Translations under genes and position numbers: made by a program
The notes under the pieces: model-generated
Told to the model about the DNA's origin: nothing
The model's database searches: none
What the model saw: the letters and a program-made list of their open reading frames with translations, nothing else
DNA from: Auxenochlorella pyrenoidosa
Lineage: Eukaryota; Chlorophyta; Trebouxiophyceae; Chlorellales; Chlorellaceae
Direction: 5' to 3'
DNA: 64,000 nt
Assembly (NCBI GenBank): GCA_001430745.1
Contig: KQ481971.1
Coordinates: forward strand, 372,304 to 436,303
In this document: piece by piece, positions 31,649-43,815 of the stretch
Numbering within the stretch: position 1 is the first letter of the stretch
Layout of the letters: each line of letters opens with the position of its first letter

Positions 31649-33270
31649 ATGAGGGGTCGCTGCGTGCTCACTCTGTTGCTCTTGGCTGCGTCACTTGCGA
31701 GGTGAGCACTCCTGCGCGTTTCCAGGCCGTTGTAGCGAGATATTTCATATTCAATGTGATCGGCGCCCTTCGACACCTTCCGCTGCGCGCTTGGCAGCCT
31801 TCATACTGCCCGACACCGCCGACCCTGCTGCCGCTGTGCAGGGCGGAGCTGCCACAGCCGCAGGAGCGCAGAGTCCTCTCAGTTGAAGGACTGAAGCAGG
31901 CAGCAGAGAATCTGAAGCAGACTGCCCACAGCCTGTGGCAGCGAGCCGGCAATGAGGGCATGCCACAGCCGCTGCAGTGCAGACTCTTCTCAGTTGAAGG
32001 ACTGAAGCAGGCAGCAGAGAATCTGAAGCAGACTGCCCACAGCCTGTGGCAGCGATCCGGCAAGGAGGGCATGCGGTGCACTGGTGCGTAGGGAGCGGGC
32101 CCTCAGCTCCTGATGGCAACTCTGCGCTGCTTGCTGCTTGTGGAACTGCTGAGGTTTGAGGACCGAAATATTGGAGGCTTGTTTCTTCCCCCCTGCGCTG
32201 CACGGCCCCCTGCCATACACGTCCGCCCACCCTTGCCCCTGCCTGCAGACTGCGTGCAGCTGGCCACGGGCATCAGCCTCACGCTGTACACACCTCCCGA
32301 CGTCGACAGCGACGACCCAAACATCGCAGTGGCAGGGTGGGTGGGTGGCCAGCGGGGCAGGGATGCAGGGGATACCTGGCAGAGAGATTGCGGGGCAAAC
32401 GGGGGGCACGGCAGGATGCGGCCAGGAAGCTCAGCCAGCCCTGCCGAGGGCGCCCCCCTCCACACGCACACACTCTTACCGGCAGCCCTCCTTTCTTAGC
32501 TCTGCATGCAGGCCAGGTCGGCGCATGCGAACCAAGCACAAGGAGCCAGACATCCTCGCCGCCCTGGATGGTGCCTGCAGCAAGGTGCTGGGAGCTGACC
32601 TGGCTGTCCATACAACTCGCCTGGCTTCGCATGTGGCAGCTGCAGCGCGTACCTGGGTCCCGCACCCTGCCTGCCAGGGGCCCTGCCGCCCGATGCCGTG
32701 CGTTGGTGGGACTCGGCAGCAGGCCAGGGCAGATGCTCGGTCGAGGCAAGCTCTCCCTGCTGGCTCTCTGCCGAAATTGCTCGTGTGCTTCAACCCTACC
32801 ATCCCCGCAGCTTGCCGCCAGTCAGCAGCTCATCCCAGCGGTGCAGCAGGACTGCGAGCGGTGAGCTGGGTGGGCTGCTGGGGGCAGCGCCTGTTCCGGC
32901 ACGGGCCGGCAGAGTCTCCAGCGGGGTGTCACCTTGTTCATCTGACGCTGCTGTGCCAGCACTGCCCAAGCCGCCTGCGCTGGCGAGTGCCAACCAGTCT
33001 GCGCCCCTGGCTGCCCCTGCCAGCCTGCCACGCCCTGCCGGGCCCCGGGCTCCACCAGCTTCCCTGCCGAGTTCACGCCTGCAGCCAAGCAGGTGTGGCA
33101 GTGAACACCTGGGGCTTGCCACCCCCTGCTGCAGGCTGGTGGGGGAGCAACGTGCGCCGCTGGAGAACCACATCTTTGACCGGGGCACCGAGGGCCTGGC
33201 CACCTTTCTGTGCGTGGAGCGGCTGCGGCTGTGCGACTGGCACGACGTGGTGGACAGCGGGGAGCTGTGA
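31649..33270 (+). CDS. Canopy/MSAP-like (DUF3456, saposin-like) ER protein with an N-terminal tandem repeat
   Basis: Exons: 31649-31701, 31842-32083, 32249-32336, 32512-32584, 32811-32860 and 33135-33270 (213 residues). The N-terminus MRGRCVLTLLLLAASLARAE is a clear secretory signal peptide. Residues about 20-93 consist of two 37-residue repeats whose core is SVEGLKQAAENLKQTAHSLW. The C-terminal half has a saposin-like cysteine pattern: CTDCVQLATG, ILAALDGACSK, QQDCERLVGEQ and FLCVERLRLC, resembling canopy proteins (CNPY1-4, 'TLR4 regulator and MIR-interacting MSAP', also present in plants). In animals these are ER-resident, saposin-fold co-chaperones for membrane receptors; a role in ER folding is inferred by family. 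No KDEL-type retention signal ends the protein (DSGEL). The domain call rests on the Cys spacing and the LCVE..LC motif, so it is fairly but not fully secure. Confidence 0.72.
31862..32083 (+). repeat. Two in-frame 111-bp direct repeats encoding a 37-residue amphipathic unit
   Basis: The segment around 31880 recurs 111 bp downstream with few differences; its core, SVEGLKQAAENLKQTAHSLW, is identical at protein level in both copies. Both copies lie in a single exon of the canopy-like gene. Confidence 0.9.
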
Positions 33271-33715
33271 AGGGGGCAAGTGCATGCCTTGGGGGTTCAT
33301 TCATGCTGTGGTTCATTCATTAACTGACCATCGGGCTGTGTCACATCAACTTGGAGCGACCTCGGTGCACTGTTCAAGGCGCAAGCAGTAGTAGGGCATG
33401 TCTGTCGGCTCAGGCCACCTGGCGCGGGGGCAAGCAGCGCACAGGCTTCGCTGTCGACTTACGCTTGCTTGGCTGCCCATCATTGAGCTCGGCCTGCCCT
33501 GATTACGGCCTGATCCTGATGCCGCCACAGTCTACAACAGATGCTCTGCTTGTGCGCCATCTGACAGGCTCCCGGGGAAGGAGCAGCTTGCTGACCAGGA
33601 TGCGCCGCTGTGCCTGCTGGCGCCGGTGCCCTCTACTTGTTCGCCCCTCTCCTCCAATCGCACAATCGCGCTTTGATTTCTTGCGTGCTAAGCTTCGAAC
33701 AGATCTTTCAGCATC
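33271..33715 (+). other. Intergenic region before the aldehyde dehydrogenase gene
   Basis: No gene was recognised. It should contain the 3' UTR of the canopy-like gene and the promoter of the ALDH gene; no TGTAA or TATA element stands out. Confidence 0.35.
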
Positions 33716-36700
33716 ATGGCGAACCAGAATGGGCACAATGGCACCGGCCTAAGGTGGGCGCCGCCAGCGACGGGGGCCGCAGGCGGCCAGCTGCTCAGTT
33801 GGCAGCTCGCCAACAGCCAGCTGTGCCCCTTATGAGGGCGCCTGCAGGCTCTCCAGGCTTCAACAGTGGCAGAGACTGCGTCCCATGCTGCTTCGTCGGT
33901 GTTGCCCCTGGCACCTGGAGGCGTAGGTCCTTTGGGCGACGCACCCGCACCTCCCCTCCTCACCTTTCAGCCTCCCTGCCTCCTCTGCCCTCTTCTGCAG
34001 CAACGCTGACAGGGCATTCCAGGCCCTGAAGAACGTCACCCCAAAGGTGCAATCTGGCGGGAGGGATCCCCCGGGAGGGCAGTATTGGTGGCGCGCAGTA
34101 TCCTGCCAGCTGGCGGACCGAGGGGCGCAGCTTCCGTGTCTGCAGCTGCCGGCGCCGGTGCTCCCCACACATGGATCCTGCCTTGCCGTCTTGGCCTGTG
34201 CTGCAGCTGCTGATCAACGGCAAGTTTGTGGATGCCAAGAGCGGCAAGACGTTTGAAAATCTTGACCCCCGCACCGGTGAGATTTTGAGGCAGCGGCGAG
34301 GCGCGTTGTTGCAGGCCTGAGGCGTGCTGTTCTGTAGCCACCTTAGCGCCTCTGCCTGCGGGTAGGTGTCCATGTGCTCCGCGCAAGCAGCACCTATTCA
34401 CGACAGCTCCCGTGCAAAACAGCAGCAGCTGATCCAGACGCCAACAGCTGCTGTTGCCTCGAGCTGTCTCAGCGGTGAAAAGTCTGCAGCTCCCAGGACG
34501 CCTGCCGTGCTGACCCACCCATCTGCAATAGTGCCAGCTGCGAGCCCCAGCCGCCCACCATGCCATGCATCTATCTGTGTTTTACGCTGGTCCACCGCCC
34601 AGCAGCCAAGACAAGCTTTGATGTCAACAGCACGGCACAGACCCTTGTGAGGGGTGCTAACTTTTAGGCCCTGAGATGCCCCTTGCCCTCCTCCCTTGCT
34701 GCCTTCAGGCGAGAAGCTGGTCGATGTGGCAGAGGCGCAGGCAGAGGATGTGGACCGAGCTGTGCGGGTGGCCAAGCAGGTGACGAGGGGCAGGGCGGCG
34801 CATGCTGGGGAGGATGGCCTGTCCACGCGGCAGGCCAACGAGCCACCCAGCCTGACGGGCCTGCCCGGCAGGAGCGATGCCCAGGCTGGCATGCGCATGG
34901 GTCTTGCTGCCCTGCTGATGCCTGCACTCCCCAGGGCTTAGGCCTGACCCCACTCCCCCTCCTGCCCAGCAGGCGTTCGACGAGGGGCCGTGGCCGCGCA
35001 TGACGGGCGAGCAGCGCGCCCGTGTGCTGCTGCGCCTGGCAGACCTTGTGGAGGTGCGCCCACTTGCCTGCCCGCCTCCCTGCTTCTCTTCATGCCTGCC
35101 AGCCTGCCTGTCCGCTTGCCTGTCTGGACAGCCTCGCCTCGTCTGCTGCGGCAGCGGCGCACCGACCAGGGCTGCATGTCGCTCGCTGCATTGCCTGGCA
35201 GGGCGGTGCTCCGCAGCATCCTGATCCCTCTTGACAGCCCCTGCTTGCTGTGGTGTGCTACACCCACACATGCCTGCCAGCGCCTGCCCCCTTGCCGTCT
35301 TCCCCTGGCGCAGGAGCACGCGGATGAGCTGGCGCTGCTGGAAACCCTGGACAACGGCAAGACGTTCTCGCAGGCAGGTGTCGGTGCGATGTGGCCAACT
35401 TGCAAACGCCGCTGGCCCCAGCGAACCACCTGCAACCCCGTGATCTGAGGGGGTGTGATGATGGCGTGCAACCGGCCAGCCAGGTCCCAGCCTAGGTCGC
35501 TGTGTACTGGATCAACCGAGCTGGAGAGGCGGCATGGCTGCTGGACAGCTGGCAGGAGCATGCTCCCCTGCCAGCGCCCACACACAGGCGCGCCCCCCTG
35601 TGTGCAGAGCCGCACCATCGACGTGCCCGGGACGGCCCAGCACTTCCGCTACTTTGCCGGGTGGTGCGACAAGATCCAGGGTGGGTTTGGGGAGCGGGGC
35701 GCCTCCACCAGAGCTGATGCAAACGCCAGCCTGCTGCGTAGACCAGTGCATTGCGACAACGGAGAACACCAGCCGGTCGGATGGGTTCACCAGCGCGCGC
35801 CTGTCACCGTGTCAGCTGCTTGCAGCAGTTGGGTTGGCGGGATTGGCGCTGTGCAGAGCGGGCCAGGGCGGGAGCCTACCTGTCGGCTGGTGCCAGCTCA
35901 CGCGTTCTGCCAGGCACTCCACCTGCCTCCCACCCGCCTGCCTGCCTGCCTGTTGGCCTTCATCTGCAGGCGCCACCATCCCCGTGGCGACCGAGGGGTT
36001 CACGGCCTACACGCTGAAGGAGCCCATTGGAGTGGCGGGGCAGATCATCCGTGAGTGGCGGGCCAGGGGCTGCAGCCTCGACGACTGCACATGCATCCGG
36101 GTGCTGCAGCCCCAACGGCGTGTTTAGTGGCAAGGTTGCCACGTAGAAGTTGCCCCTGAACGCCCGACACCGCTCCCTGCACCCTCATTGACCGCCCCTG
36201 CAGCCTGGAACTTCCCCATCCTGAGTGAGTGCCTCGGGCTGCGCTGCAGGGATTGCTTGTGGAATAGGAGGGGCACGTGTGCATGCATGGATGCATGCAA
36301 GACCCTGGTCATTTTGCTGCGTAGAGAGTATGTCGGCGCACACCAGGGGGTGGGCTAAGGCAGGACAGGCCTGGCACAAGGCTCCGAACCTGTGCGGAAC
36401 AATGAAGCTTGACTGCCGGGCTTGCCTGCAGTGGCGGGCTGGAAGCTGGCGCCGGCACTGGCTGCGGGCTGCACCATTGTGCTCAAGGTGAGATCACTGA
36501 GGCAATGCAGCACTTGCTCACCAGTGGCCATTGTGAGCTTAAATAATTTCCTCTGTGTCGTACATGCTGCCGCCCTGCGTGTGCGTTTCCGGCCTACCCA
36601 TGAGATGCGGCGTGCCACGCCTGCATGCTCATTGCCCCACTCCGCTTTGCCTCCCGTGCCATTGACGTCCCGCCTGCGCCCTCCTCTTGTGCCGCCCGGC

Positions 36701-39700
36701 AGGTCAGCCAGTACACCCCGCTGACCGCGCTGCGCCTGGGCGAGCTGGCGCTCGAGGCGGGCGTCCCGCCCGGCGTGCTCAACGTCCTCACCGGTGAGCT
36801 GGCAGCCTGCTGGGGCACGCTTGCTCTGATGGCGTATGACACCGCCCTGCCTGCCCTTGCCCCCTCCCGCCCGTGCTCTGCCTCAATCTCCCCCGCCCCT
36901 CCCCCCCTCCCTGCAGGCAAGGGCAGCGAGTGCGGTGATGCCATCACCACCCACCCCCTGGTGGACAAGGTGGCCTTCACGGGGTCCACCTCGGTGGGCA
37001 AGACCATCATGGCGGGTGAGGGGGGGCGGCAGGGCAGGCGGGTGGGAGGGGGTCGGTGAGCGTTGCCGATGCAGGCGGCCTGCCTGCCCGCCAGCCCCTC
37101 GGCTGCCCCAGCCTGCCAGCCTCCACCCACTAGCAGCCTCACGCCTGCCCGCCCCCACCGCATGATGCCAGACCACGCCCCTTCTCACCCCCCTTCTGAC
37201 CCCTCTTGCTGCCGCTCGCAGGCGCCGCCAAGAACATCAAGCCGGTGACTCTGGAGCTGGGCGGCAACTCGCCGGTGGTGGTGTGCGACGACGCCGACCT
37301 GGACGCTGCAGTGCAGGGCGCCCACGAGGCGCTCTTCTTCAACATGGTGTGTGGGGGGTGGGGGTTGGGGGGGAGGTGTGTGTGTGTGTGAAGGCGGCCT
37401 TGTTCAGCAGCGACGGCGACGGCATGCCCGGCAGCCAACCCTGCCCTGCCGGCTGTGTGCACAGCAGGGGCTATCCAGCTTGGAGATGCAGCCTGGCCGG
37501 CGGCCTGCCTGGATGTGGCTTGGTGCCCAGCAGAGCTTCCACGGCTGCTATCGACTGTCCTGGAATGACGGCGCCCCTTTGCTGCTACACCGCCGTTGCT
37601 GCTTGCAGGGCCAGGCGTGCGAGTGTGGCGCGCGCATTTTTGTGCAGGTGTGATGGCACAGGCTGGGTCGAGCACGCGGAGCCTTCTTGCCTGCCTGCGC
37701 CCTGCCTGTAGCGCCGCAGCCCTGCAGCCTCAGGGGGCCCGGGTGTTCCTGGGAGGAGGGCTGGCGCCTTTTGTCATGGGACTTGGAGCCCCTTGTCGAC
37801 TCGCATGCATGCACGGGCGGCGTCCTCCTTTGGCTGCCTGGCCTGCAGGAGGGCGTGTATGACGAGTTTGTGAAGCGCTCCATCGAGCTGGCCAAGAAGC
37901 GCAAGGTGGGCGGGCGGGGAATATGCCGGCACAGCAGTGCGCCGTGACCTGGTGCGCGGTTGTTTGTTGGAGCGGCTCATGCCGTAAAGCCGCCCGACGG
38001 GCTGGTCGTGCAGCGCTCGGCAGGTGGTGGCGCCTGCCCGCATGCCGCCGTGCGACCTGCCATGGGGCCCACCCCCAGCGGCTTTGTGCAGCCCAGCGCC
38101 GGTTCTTGGGAGCGGCTGTGGTGGACAGGTCCCAATGCCTGAGCCTTCCCCTCGGCCCCCCCTCCGCCGCAACTGTGCAGATTGGTGACCCCTTTGACAA
38201 GTCTGTGGCCCAGGGGCCCCTGGTCTCAGAGGTGGGCTCGGGCGGCCGGGCTGGAGGGGCTGGCGCTGCAAGACGGGGTGCAGGCACTGATGTTGCCGCT
38301 TGTGCGGGCTGGCGCATGCCAACATCCTCGCCATGATGCAGCACAGCCGCGCGGCCAGTGGGGCGAAGTCCCAATGCATGGCAGCTCGCCCTGTAGCGCT
38401 GCGCCGCGCTCTTCAGCCGTGCAGGCCGCAGCTGCCTGCCCCTGCGCCCTGCATGGCCGCGAGTGGCCAGGCATGTGCTGCCCAGGCAACTCTCGCTGGC
38501 CACTTCTGCCGCTGCCAGCCCTTCCCTGAATGCCTGCTGGCCTGCTGCCCCACCCCGCGTCCCTGCAGAAGCAAGTGGAGAAGGTGCTGGAGTATGTGGA
38601 CCAGGGCAAGAAGGAGGGTGAGTGTCCGGTGCTTGGGCCGTCTTCATGTGTGCCCGGAGCGGCCTGGCGTGCACCACGCTCTGCAGCAGCCAGAGCCTGT
38701 GTGCGGAGAGGACAACCGGCTGCCTACAGGCAGCAGCAATCCAGGCGTACGCGGGGCTGCATCAGCAGGTCGCCGACACACGAGCGTGTATGGCTGCCGC
38801 CCCCGCAGGCGCCAAGCTGGGCTGCGGTGGCAAGCGCTGGGGCGACCGCGGCTTCTTTGTGGAGCCCACCGTGTTTTACGATGTGGAGGACCACATGGCC
38901 ATCGCCAGGTGTGCTGGCGACTGTGCCCTCCGTGCTGGGCCCCCATGCTGTGCTGGCGACCAGGGTGCCATGGGCCAAAGACTGGTGTGCTGCGCCTGCC
39001 AGGTCACGCAGTGATCACCAGTGGCCGGTGTGTCTAGGTGACAGCTCAGCCTGGCACAGGTTGCGGCCTGCTGTGCCTGTCCGCCCTGCCCTGTTCATAC
39101 TAGCACGTGCACCCCTTCTTTGTCCGCCAGGGATGAGATCTTCGGGCCTGTTCAGGTCATCTTCAAGTTCAAGACGATTGATGAGGTAAGAGCTGCCCAC
39201 TGGCGCACGCTGGGCGGTCGAGCTGGGCGGTGCCAGCGCAGCTCTGCAGTGCCGGTCGGGGCCACCTCCCCCAAAATGCTGCTCTGCAAGGCCGCCCCTC
39301 CCCGACCGACCCTCTCCCGCGCAGGTCATCCGCCGCGGCAATGACACAGGTGGGCAGGGGCTGTGGGGCCCTGGAAGGCAGCACTTGCCGCTGCAGCAAA
39401 GGGCCGCCTCCCACTGCCTAATTCTCAAGACAGCACAGTACGCTGCCCCAGACCACACACCCGCGGTCCTTTTCGCCCACCTGCCTGCTTTCCGTGCAGA
39501 CTATGGCCTGGCCGCTGCGGTGTGGACCCAGAGCTTGGACATCATGCAGGCGCGGCTGGAAGACCAGCACCCGTCTAGTCAGCCCCACGCCTGCTCTCTG
39601 CCACCAGCCTGCTTTCCCTGCGGCAATGGCCTTCGCCTGTCAGCTGCAGCCCTCTACCCTGATGCCAGGTGCACAGGTGCCCCCGCTCCACAACCCCCAC

Positions 39701-40389
39701 CCCCCACCCCCTGCACTCCCACCCCCTGCCTGGCTGCTGCGCAGGCGGTGACCCGCGGGTTCAGGGCCGGCACTGTGTGGGTGGTGAGAGGCACTGCCAG
39801 CTTGAAGGGGTTTCCGCTCTGCTTGCCCTGCGTGCTGCGCTTTGCATGGTGCCAGCATGCTTTGTGTGGCATGTTTTGAATTCGTGCGCATCTGCTGCTG
39901 TGGCCGCTACCTCATTGGATGACCCCACCGTGGCTCTGCCCAACCACAAACCCTGGACAAACACAGAACACCCACCACATCATGGATGCGGCGGTTCCGT
40001 TTGGCGGGTACAAGCAGAGTGGCATTGGGCGGGAGCATGGCGCCGACGTGCTGCTGGCACACTACACGCAGGCAGGCAGTGCAGGCCACAGCGCTGTGTC
40101 GGTGGCCTGTGCAGCCAGGCGATGCGCCTTACGCTATCAACTATTGCCTGGGCTATTGCGGTTTCGGCGGCAAGCAAGTTGCAAGAGAATGTTCTGCTCC
40201 TCTTCCTGGCAGCAGCATCCCACAAAGCTTGTCCGTGGCCTGACAGCCAGCAAGCTGTGGGACTGGCACCCTGCAAGCAGCGGAAGCTCTTCCCCAAAAC
40301 ACCGCTGCCTCCCTCCCCCACCGCAGACCAAGTCGGTGATTGTCCCCCTGCCCAAGGCCAAGGAGCAGCGCAGCTGGGTCATCATGTGA
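33716..40389 (+). CDS. ALDH2: Aldehyde dehydrogenase, ALDH1/2 family (NAD-dependent), 514 aa
   Basis: Twenty-four exons with all phases closing: 33716-33753, 34001-34046, 34207-34276, 34709-34779, 34973-35053, 35314-35373, 35608-35680, 35970-36050, 36204-36224, 36432-36487, 36703-36793, 36917-37015, 37222-37346, 37609-37647, 37849-37905, 38181-38231, 38569-38617, 38809-38908, 39131-39185, 39325-39349, 39500-39549, 39745-39783, 39967-40071, 40327-40389. The full ALDH signature is present: [20 protein letters not shown], the FTGSTSVGK nucleotide loop, LELGGNSP with the general-base Glu, GQACECGAR with the catalytic Cys (GQxC), EIFGPVQ, and [15 protein letters not shown] near the C-terminus. It oxidises aldehydes to carboxylic acids. 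The N-terminus [20 protein letters not shown] is not an obvious organelle presequence, so a cytosolic form is likely. Three introns use GC donors (35374, 39550, 40072); exons 9 (21 nt) and 20 (25 nt) are very small. Confidence 0.96.
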
Positions 40390-40930
40390 GCATCAGCACG
40401 GTGAGGCACATGCGGCCCGGCAATACACTGCCCACCATGGCTTCGTGCAGGGCCTCTCCCCTTGCAGCACTGTCTGCAAGCCCTCTGCCCCTGTCTCCCA
40501 ATTCCTAGTGATCTTGTGTCGCAATAGGACTCTGCGTGCCCCCACAGCTGCATGGTCCTCATTTTTTGAGTGTATTTCATCGTAATGCAATCAGTTGCTC
40601 TGTAAAACACTAGTGCCGATTTCAGGGCATGCGGCCGTGTGTCAGGGGCACAACTGCTATCATCGGCGAAAGGCGGGTGGAGGCTCATCGCGGTATGAAC
40701 ACTGGTGCTGGTTTCAGAATATGCTGCACAACTGTTGGCAGCAGCCAGCAACAAAAACGTTCGGCGTGCCTGGCGAGGAAAGGGCGCAGGGCTGCATGGT
40801 ACAGACATGTAAAGTACATGTGTTTGTGGCAAGTGGACGCGGGGCGGAACCGCGGGTGGGATGTACGAGCTGCAGGGCCAGAGATGTGTCAACAACAACG
40901 GTGAGGCGCCGCAACATTGCGCGGGCACAC
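40390..40930. other. Convergent intergenic region
   Basis: It holds the 3' UTRs of ALDH (forward) and of the bZIP gene (reverse). A forward TGTAA at 40601 fits ALDH. No gene or repeat was recognised. Confidence 0.4.
40601..40605 (+). terminator. TGTAA polyadenylation signal of the ALDH gene
   Basis: It lies 212 nt after the stop codon on the coding strand. Confidence 0.6.
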
Positions 40931-43222
40931 TCATGCAACGAGGCCTGGCAGGAACCAGGGGCCGGCCCTGCCCGCCTGTGGCCCAGCATGCCCAGCAGGC
41001 AGGGTGGGCATGGCAGGCAGAGCAGCAAAAGCGGCTGCCAGTTCACCGGGGTCCGAGCAGGTGCGAAGCAGGGCGGGCCCGCCAGCTAGCCCTTCTGCCT
41101 GGCTCGTCAACAGCGCCGCAGGGCAGGCTGGCGCTGCTACTGTGCCAGCTGGCGGCGGGCCCTGCAGCAACTCTTGGGCCAGCTGCTGCGGCTGGGCACG
41201 TCGGCTGCGGCTGGCAGCCACTGGCGAGGGGTGCAGCAGGTGGTGCAGGTTGGCTGCAGACGAGGGCCAGGCGGAACCGCCAGCAGGGGGGATGGCTGAG
41301 GCGCCCGCCCAGGCCGCCGGTTCGGCTGCCGCCGCTGCCGCCGCCGCCTGAGCTCCCGCAGCCATGCCGCTGCCACTGGGCGCCCCCTCCTGCTCGCCCG
41401 CCACTGCCCTCCGCAGCTCACGCCGGAGTTCAGCAGAGGTGGGTCGTGCTTGCAGGGGCACCGACGCCGGCGCTGCTGCTGCGCCCGCCGCCTGCTCCGG
41501 CCAGCGCGGCAGCAGCAGCTGGGTGGGCGAGGCCGGGCCTGCCTCCATCTCGAGGAGCTGCCGCTCCAGGGCGGCTGCCCGCGCGGCGGCCGGGGGCGTG
41601 CAGGCAAAGGCGCCGGCACCGCCGAGAAGGGACGAGCGGCGCGCAGCGCAGGCGGGCGCTGCCGCCGGCTGCTCCGCCTGCAGCTGTGCCAGCGTGTCCT
41701 GCGCAGTAGAATGGCACGGCGCGCACGCGAGAGGGGTTGATAGCGTCGGACCGCAGGGGTCCAGCAAAAGCGCGTCTGCCGCAGAGGCAGGAACAGAGCA
41801 CGCAGGCAGCAGAGGAGTGTTGCGACTAACACTGCCCCCTGCGGGCTCGCTCCCTCCCGCTGCGCACGCCCGGGGCGGGGGCCCTGCTCACCCGCAGGCG
41901 TCGCTGCTCGCCGCGCGCCGCCAGCGCCTTGTGCGCCACCTCCTCCACGCACTTGAGCAGCACAAAGTTGCTGGCCCGCAGGCGCTCCACCTCGGACTGC
42001 AGGCCCGTGATGCGCCCCGCCTTGCGCTCCCGAGACCTGCGGGGCCGGCGCCGGCAAGGTCGGGGGGTGAGCACAGCCTGGGGAGCTGCGCGCAGCCGCT
42101 CAGCAGTGACAACACATACGCGCTGCCCCGTGCGCCGCATGTTCGCGGCCCGTCAGCTGCCCTCGCCCAGGCAGCAGCCCGCAGCCCCGGCGGCGCTCTG
42201 CCCCACAAGCCCTCCCACCTGCGCGCCGCCTCCCGGTTCTTCAACCGCTTCAGAGCGGCCTCGCGCTCCCTTGCCGGCAGCCCCGCCAGCTCCAGCTCCG
42301 GCTCCGGCCCGCCCTCTGCATCGCCGTGCTGTGCCGCGTCTCCGCTGCCCCCCGCCTGCTGCTGCTGTTGGCAGCCGGGGTGCTGCGCGCACCCGGGCGC
42401 CTGGCTGCGGTCGCTGCGGTCGCTGCCGCCCTGCAGGGGTGCAGGGGCAGGCAGGAGGGTTGGGGGCGTGTGCTGGAGCGGGCCCAGCCAACTACGCCTG
42501 GCAGAGGAGGAGCGCTCAAACCTTGATGGAGCGGCATGCAGCGAGCGTGGCAGGCCGGCGCAAGCAAGGGGAACCGCCTGCAACGCGCGTGCGCGGCCCT
42601 CATCCAAGTGCATGTGCACTCTTCGCGCACCGCTGTGTCTTCGCTGTGCAGCCCCTGCGCGCAATGCCCGGCTCCACCCTCGGCGCTCCCCTTGAGCACG
42701 CCAGCCTGCACAGCCTCAAACAGCTCACGCTGGGCGTCCTGCAGGGTGGACAGATGTCCCATTGGGTTTGCCAGAGCAGGGCGGGCGGGCGAGCGGGTGG
42801 GTGGCATGCGCACCCAGATCGGACTCAAATCTTATGATGGTGGCGCCCCAATCGACCTCCACTCAATTGCACATCCTGGTTTAAGCCAAAGTAAGAGGCA
42901 GGCACACTTGCCCGCAGCGGAGGACCATGGATGGCTTGGCTGGGGCCCCTGTGCCTGCGCACTCGGAGGAAGTCCCACCCCTGTGCACCACCCGCGTGCT
43001 CACCTTGAGTGTGCGCTGCAGGAAGAGAGAGACATCGTCGTCCAAGGAATGAAGCTCCAGTACGGAGCATGGCGTCGTCTCCAGCTGCAGTGCAGCCTCT
43101 GCCACCGCTTCAACAGAGAGGGTCGGCGCAGATGCGCAGCGGCGGTGGCCGCTGCCGGGCGCCGCAGGTGGCGACAGGCCGCTCAGCGGCGGGAGCAGCT
43201 CTGCCGGCGCTGGGAGGTCCAT
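40931..43222 (-). CDS. bZIP transcription factor, about 483 aa
   Basis: Five exons on the reverse strand: 43222-43004, 42738-42631, 42430-42219, 42036-41892 and 41698-40931. The bZIP domain is split by an intron inside the basic region: ALKRLKNREAAR | RSRERKAGRITGL. The basic region has the N-x7-R consensus (NREAARRSR), and the zipper continues as LQSEVERLRASNFVLLKCVE. Flanks are low complexity: the N-terminal part is Ser/Pro rich (CASAPTLSVEAVAEAALQLE is one ordered-looking stretch) and the C-terminal half is Ala/Gln/Pro rich with short helices (RPTSAELRRELRRAV; ALLRTCSDPGELAAAFAALP). It would dimerise and bind ACGT-core DNA in the nucleus; subgroup and targets cannot be told. The frame is open upstream of 43222 without an ATG, so an extra 5' exon is possible. 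The gene is divergent from the next one. Confidence 0.88.
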
Positions 43223-43815
43223 ACCCCCTGCCCGGCGATGCCGTTTCGGGCTGTACGCCACGCGTGCGGAAGGGGATGGTGGTTGGGAAGGCCCTCGGGA
43301 CGCGGAGGAGGGGCGCGTCCTTTGAAAGTGCAAGTGCGCGCCCGAAGCGGTTTTGCGTGCTTGCAGGTGTGCTTTGAAGCGTGAACAAGCGTTGAGCACT
43401 CAAGAGTGGCGGGACGGACAGAATTCGCCCTCTGTCGCACGCTGGCGTGCCCTGCTGCCCTCGTGCTGGGCTGCCGACCCTCCGGCGCTCCAGCTTGTCT
43501 GTCCACCCTCTATGATCACAATTGAGGGCACGCTCTCCTGAGAAAATTGTCTGCGGAGCACTGGGGGACGCTCACATGTGCCGCAGGGCACCCGCCGGCC
43601 CTGCCACCCAACGCTCGAGTCACATTAGCACAACCAACCGCACCGGATTCGCAGCAGCGACACACCACTCGTCGCTACTGCAGCGGCGGCAGCGGCGGCG
43701 GCAGTCGGCGCCAGCAATGGGCGCGCCCGACAGGCAAGAGGCCAGTTCAGTGCCCTAGCAACCGGGCAGCTAGGCTGCGTAATGCCGACGTGACTAATAT
43801 CTGGCGATCACGAGA
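43223..43815. promoter_or_regulatory. Divergent intergenic region between the bZIP and GGCT-like genes
   Basis: The 593 bp separate two opposite starts and probably hold both promoters. No TATA box or recognised motif is seen, and part may be an upstream bZIP exon. Confidence 0.35.
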
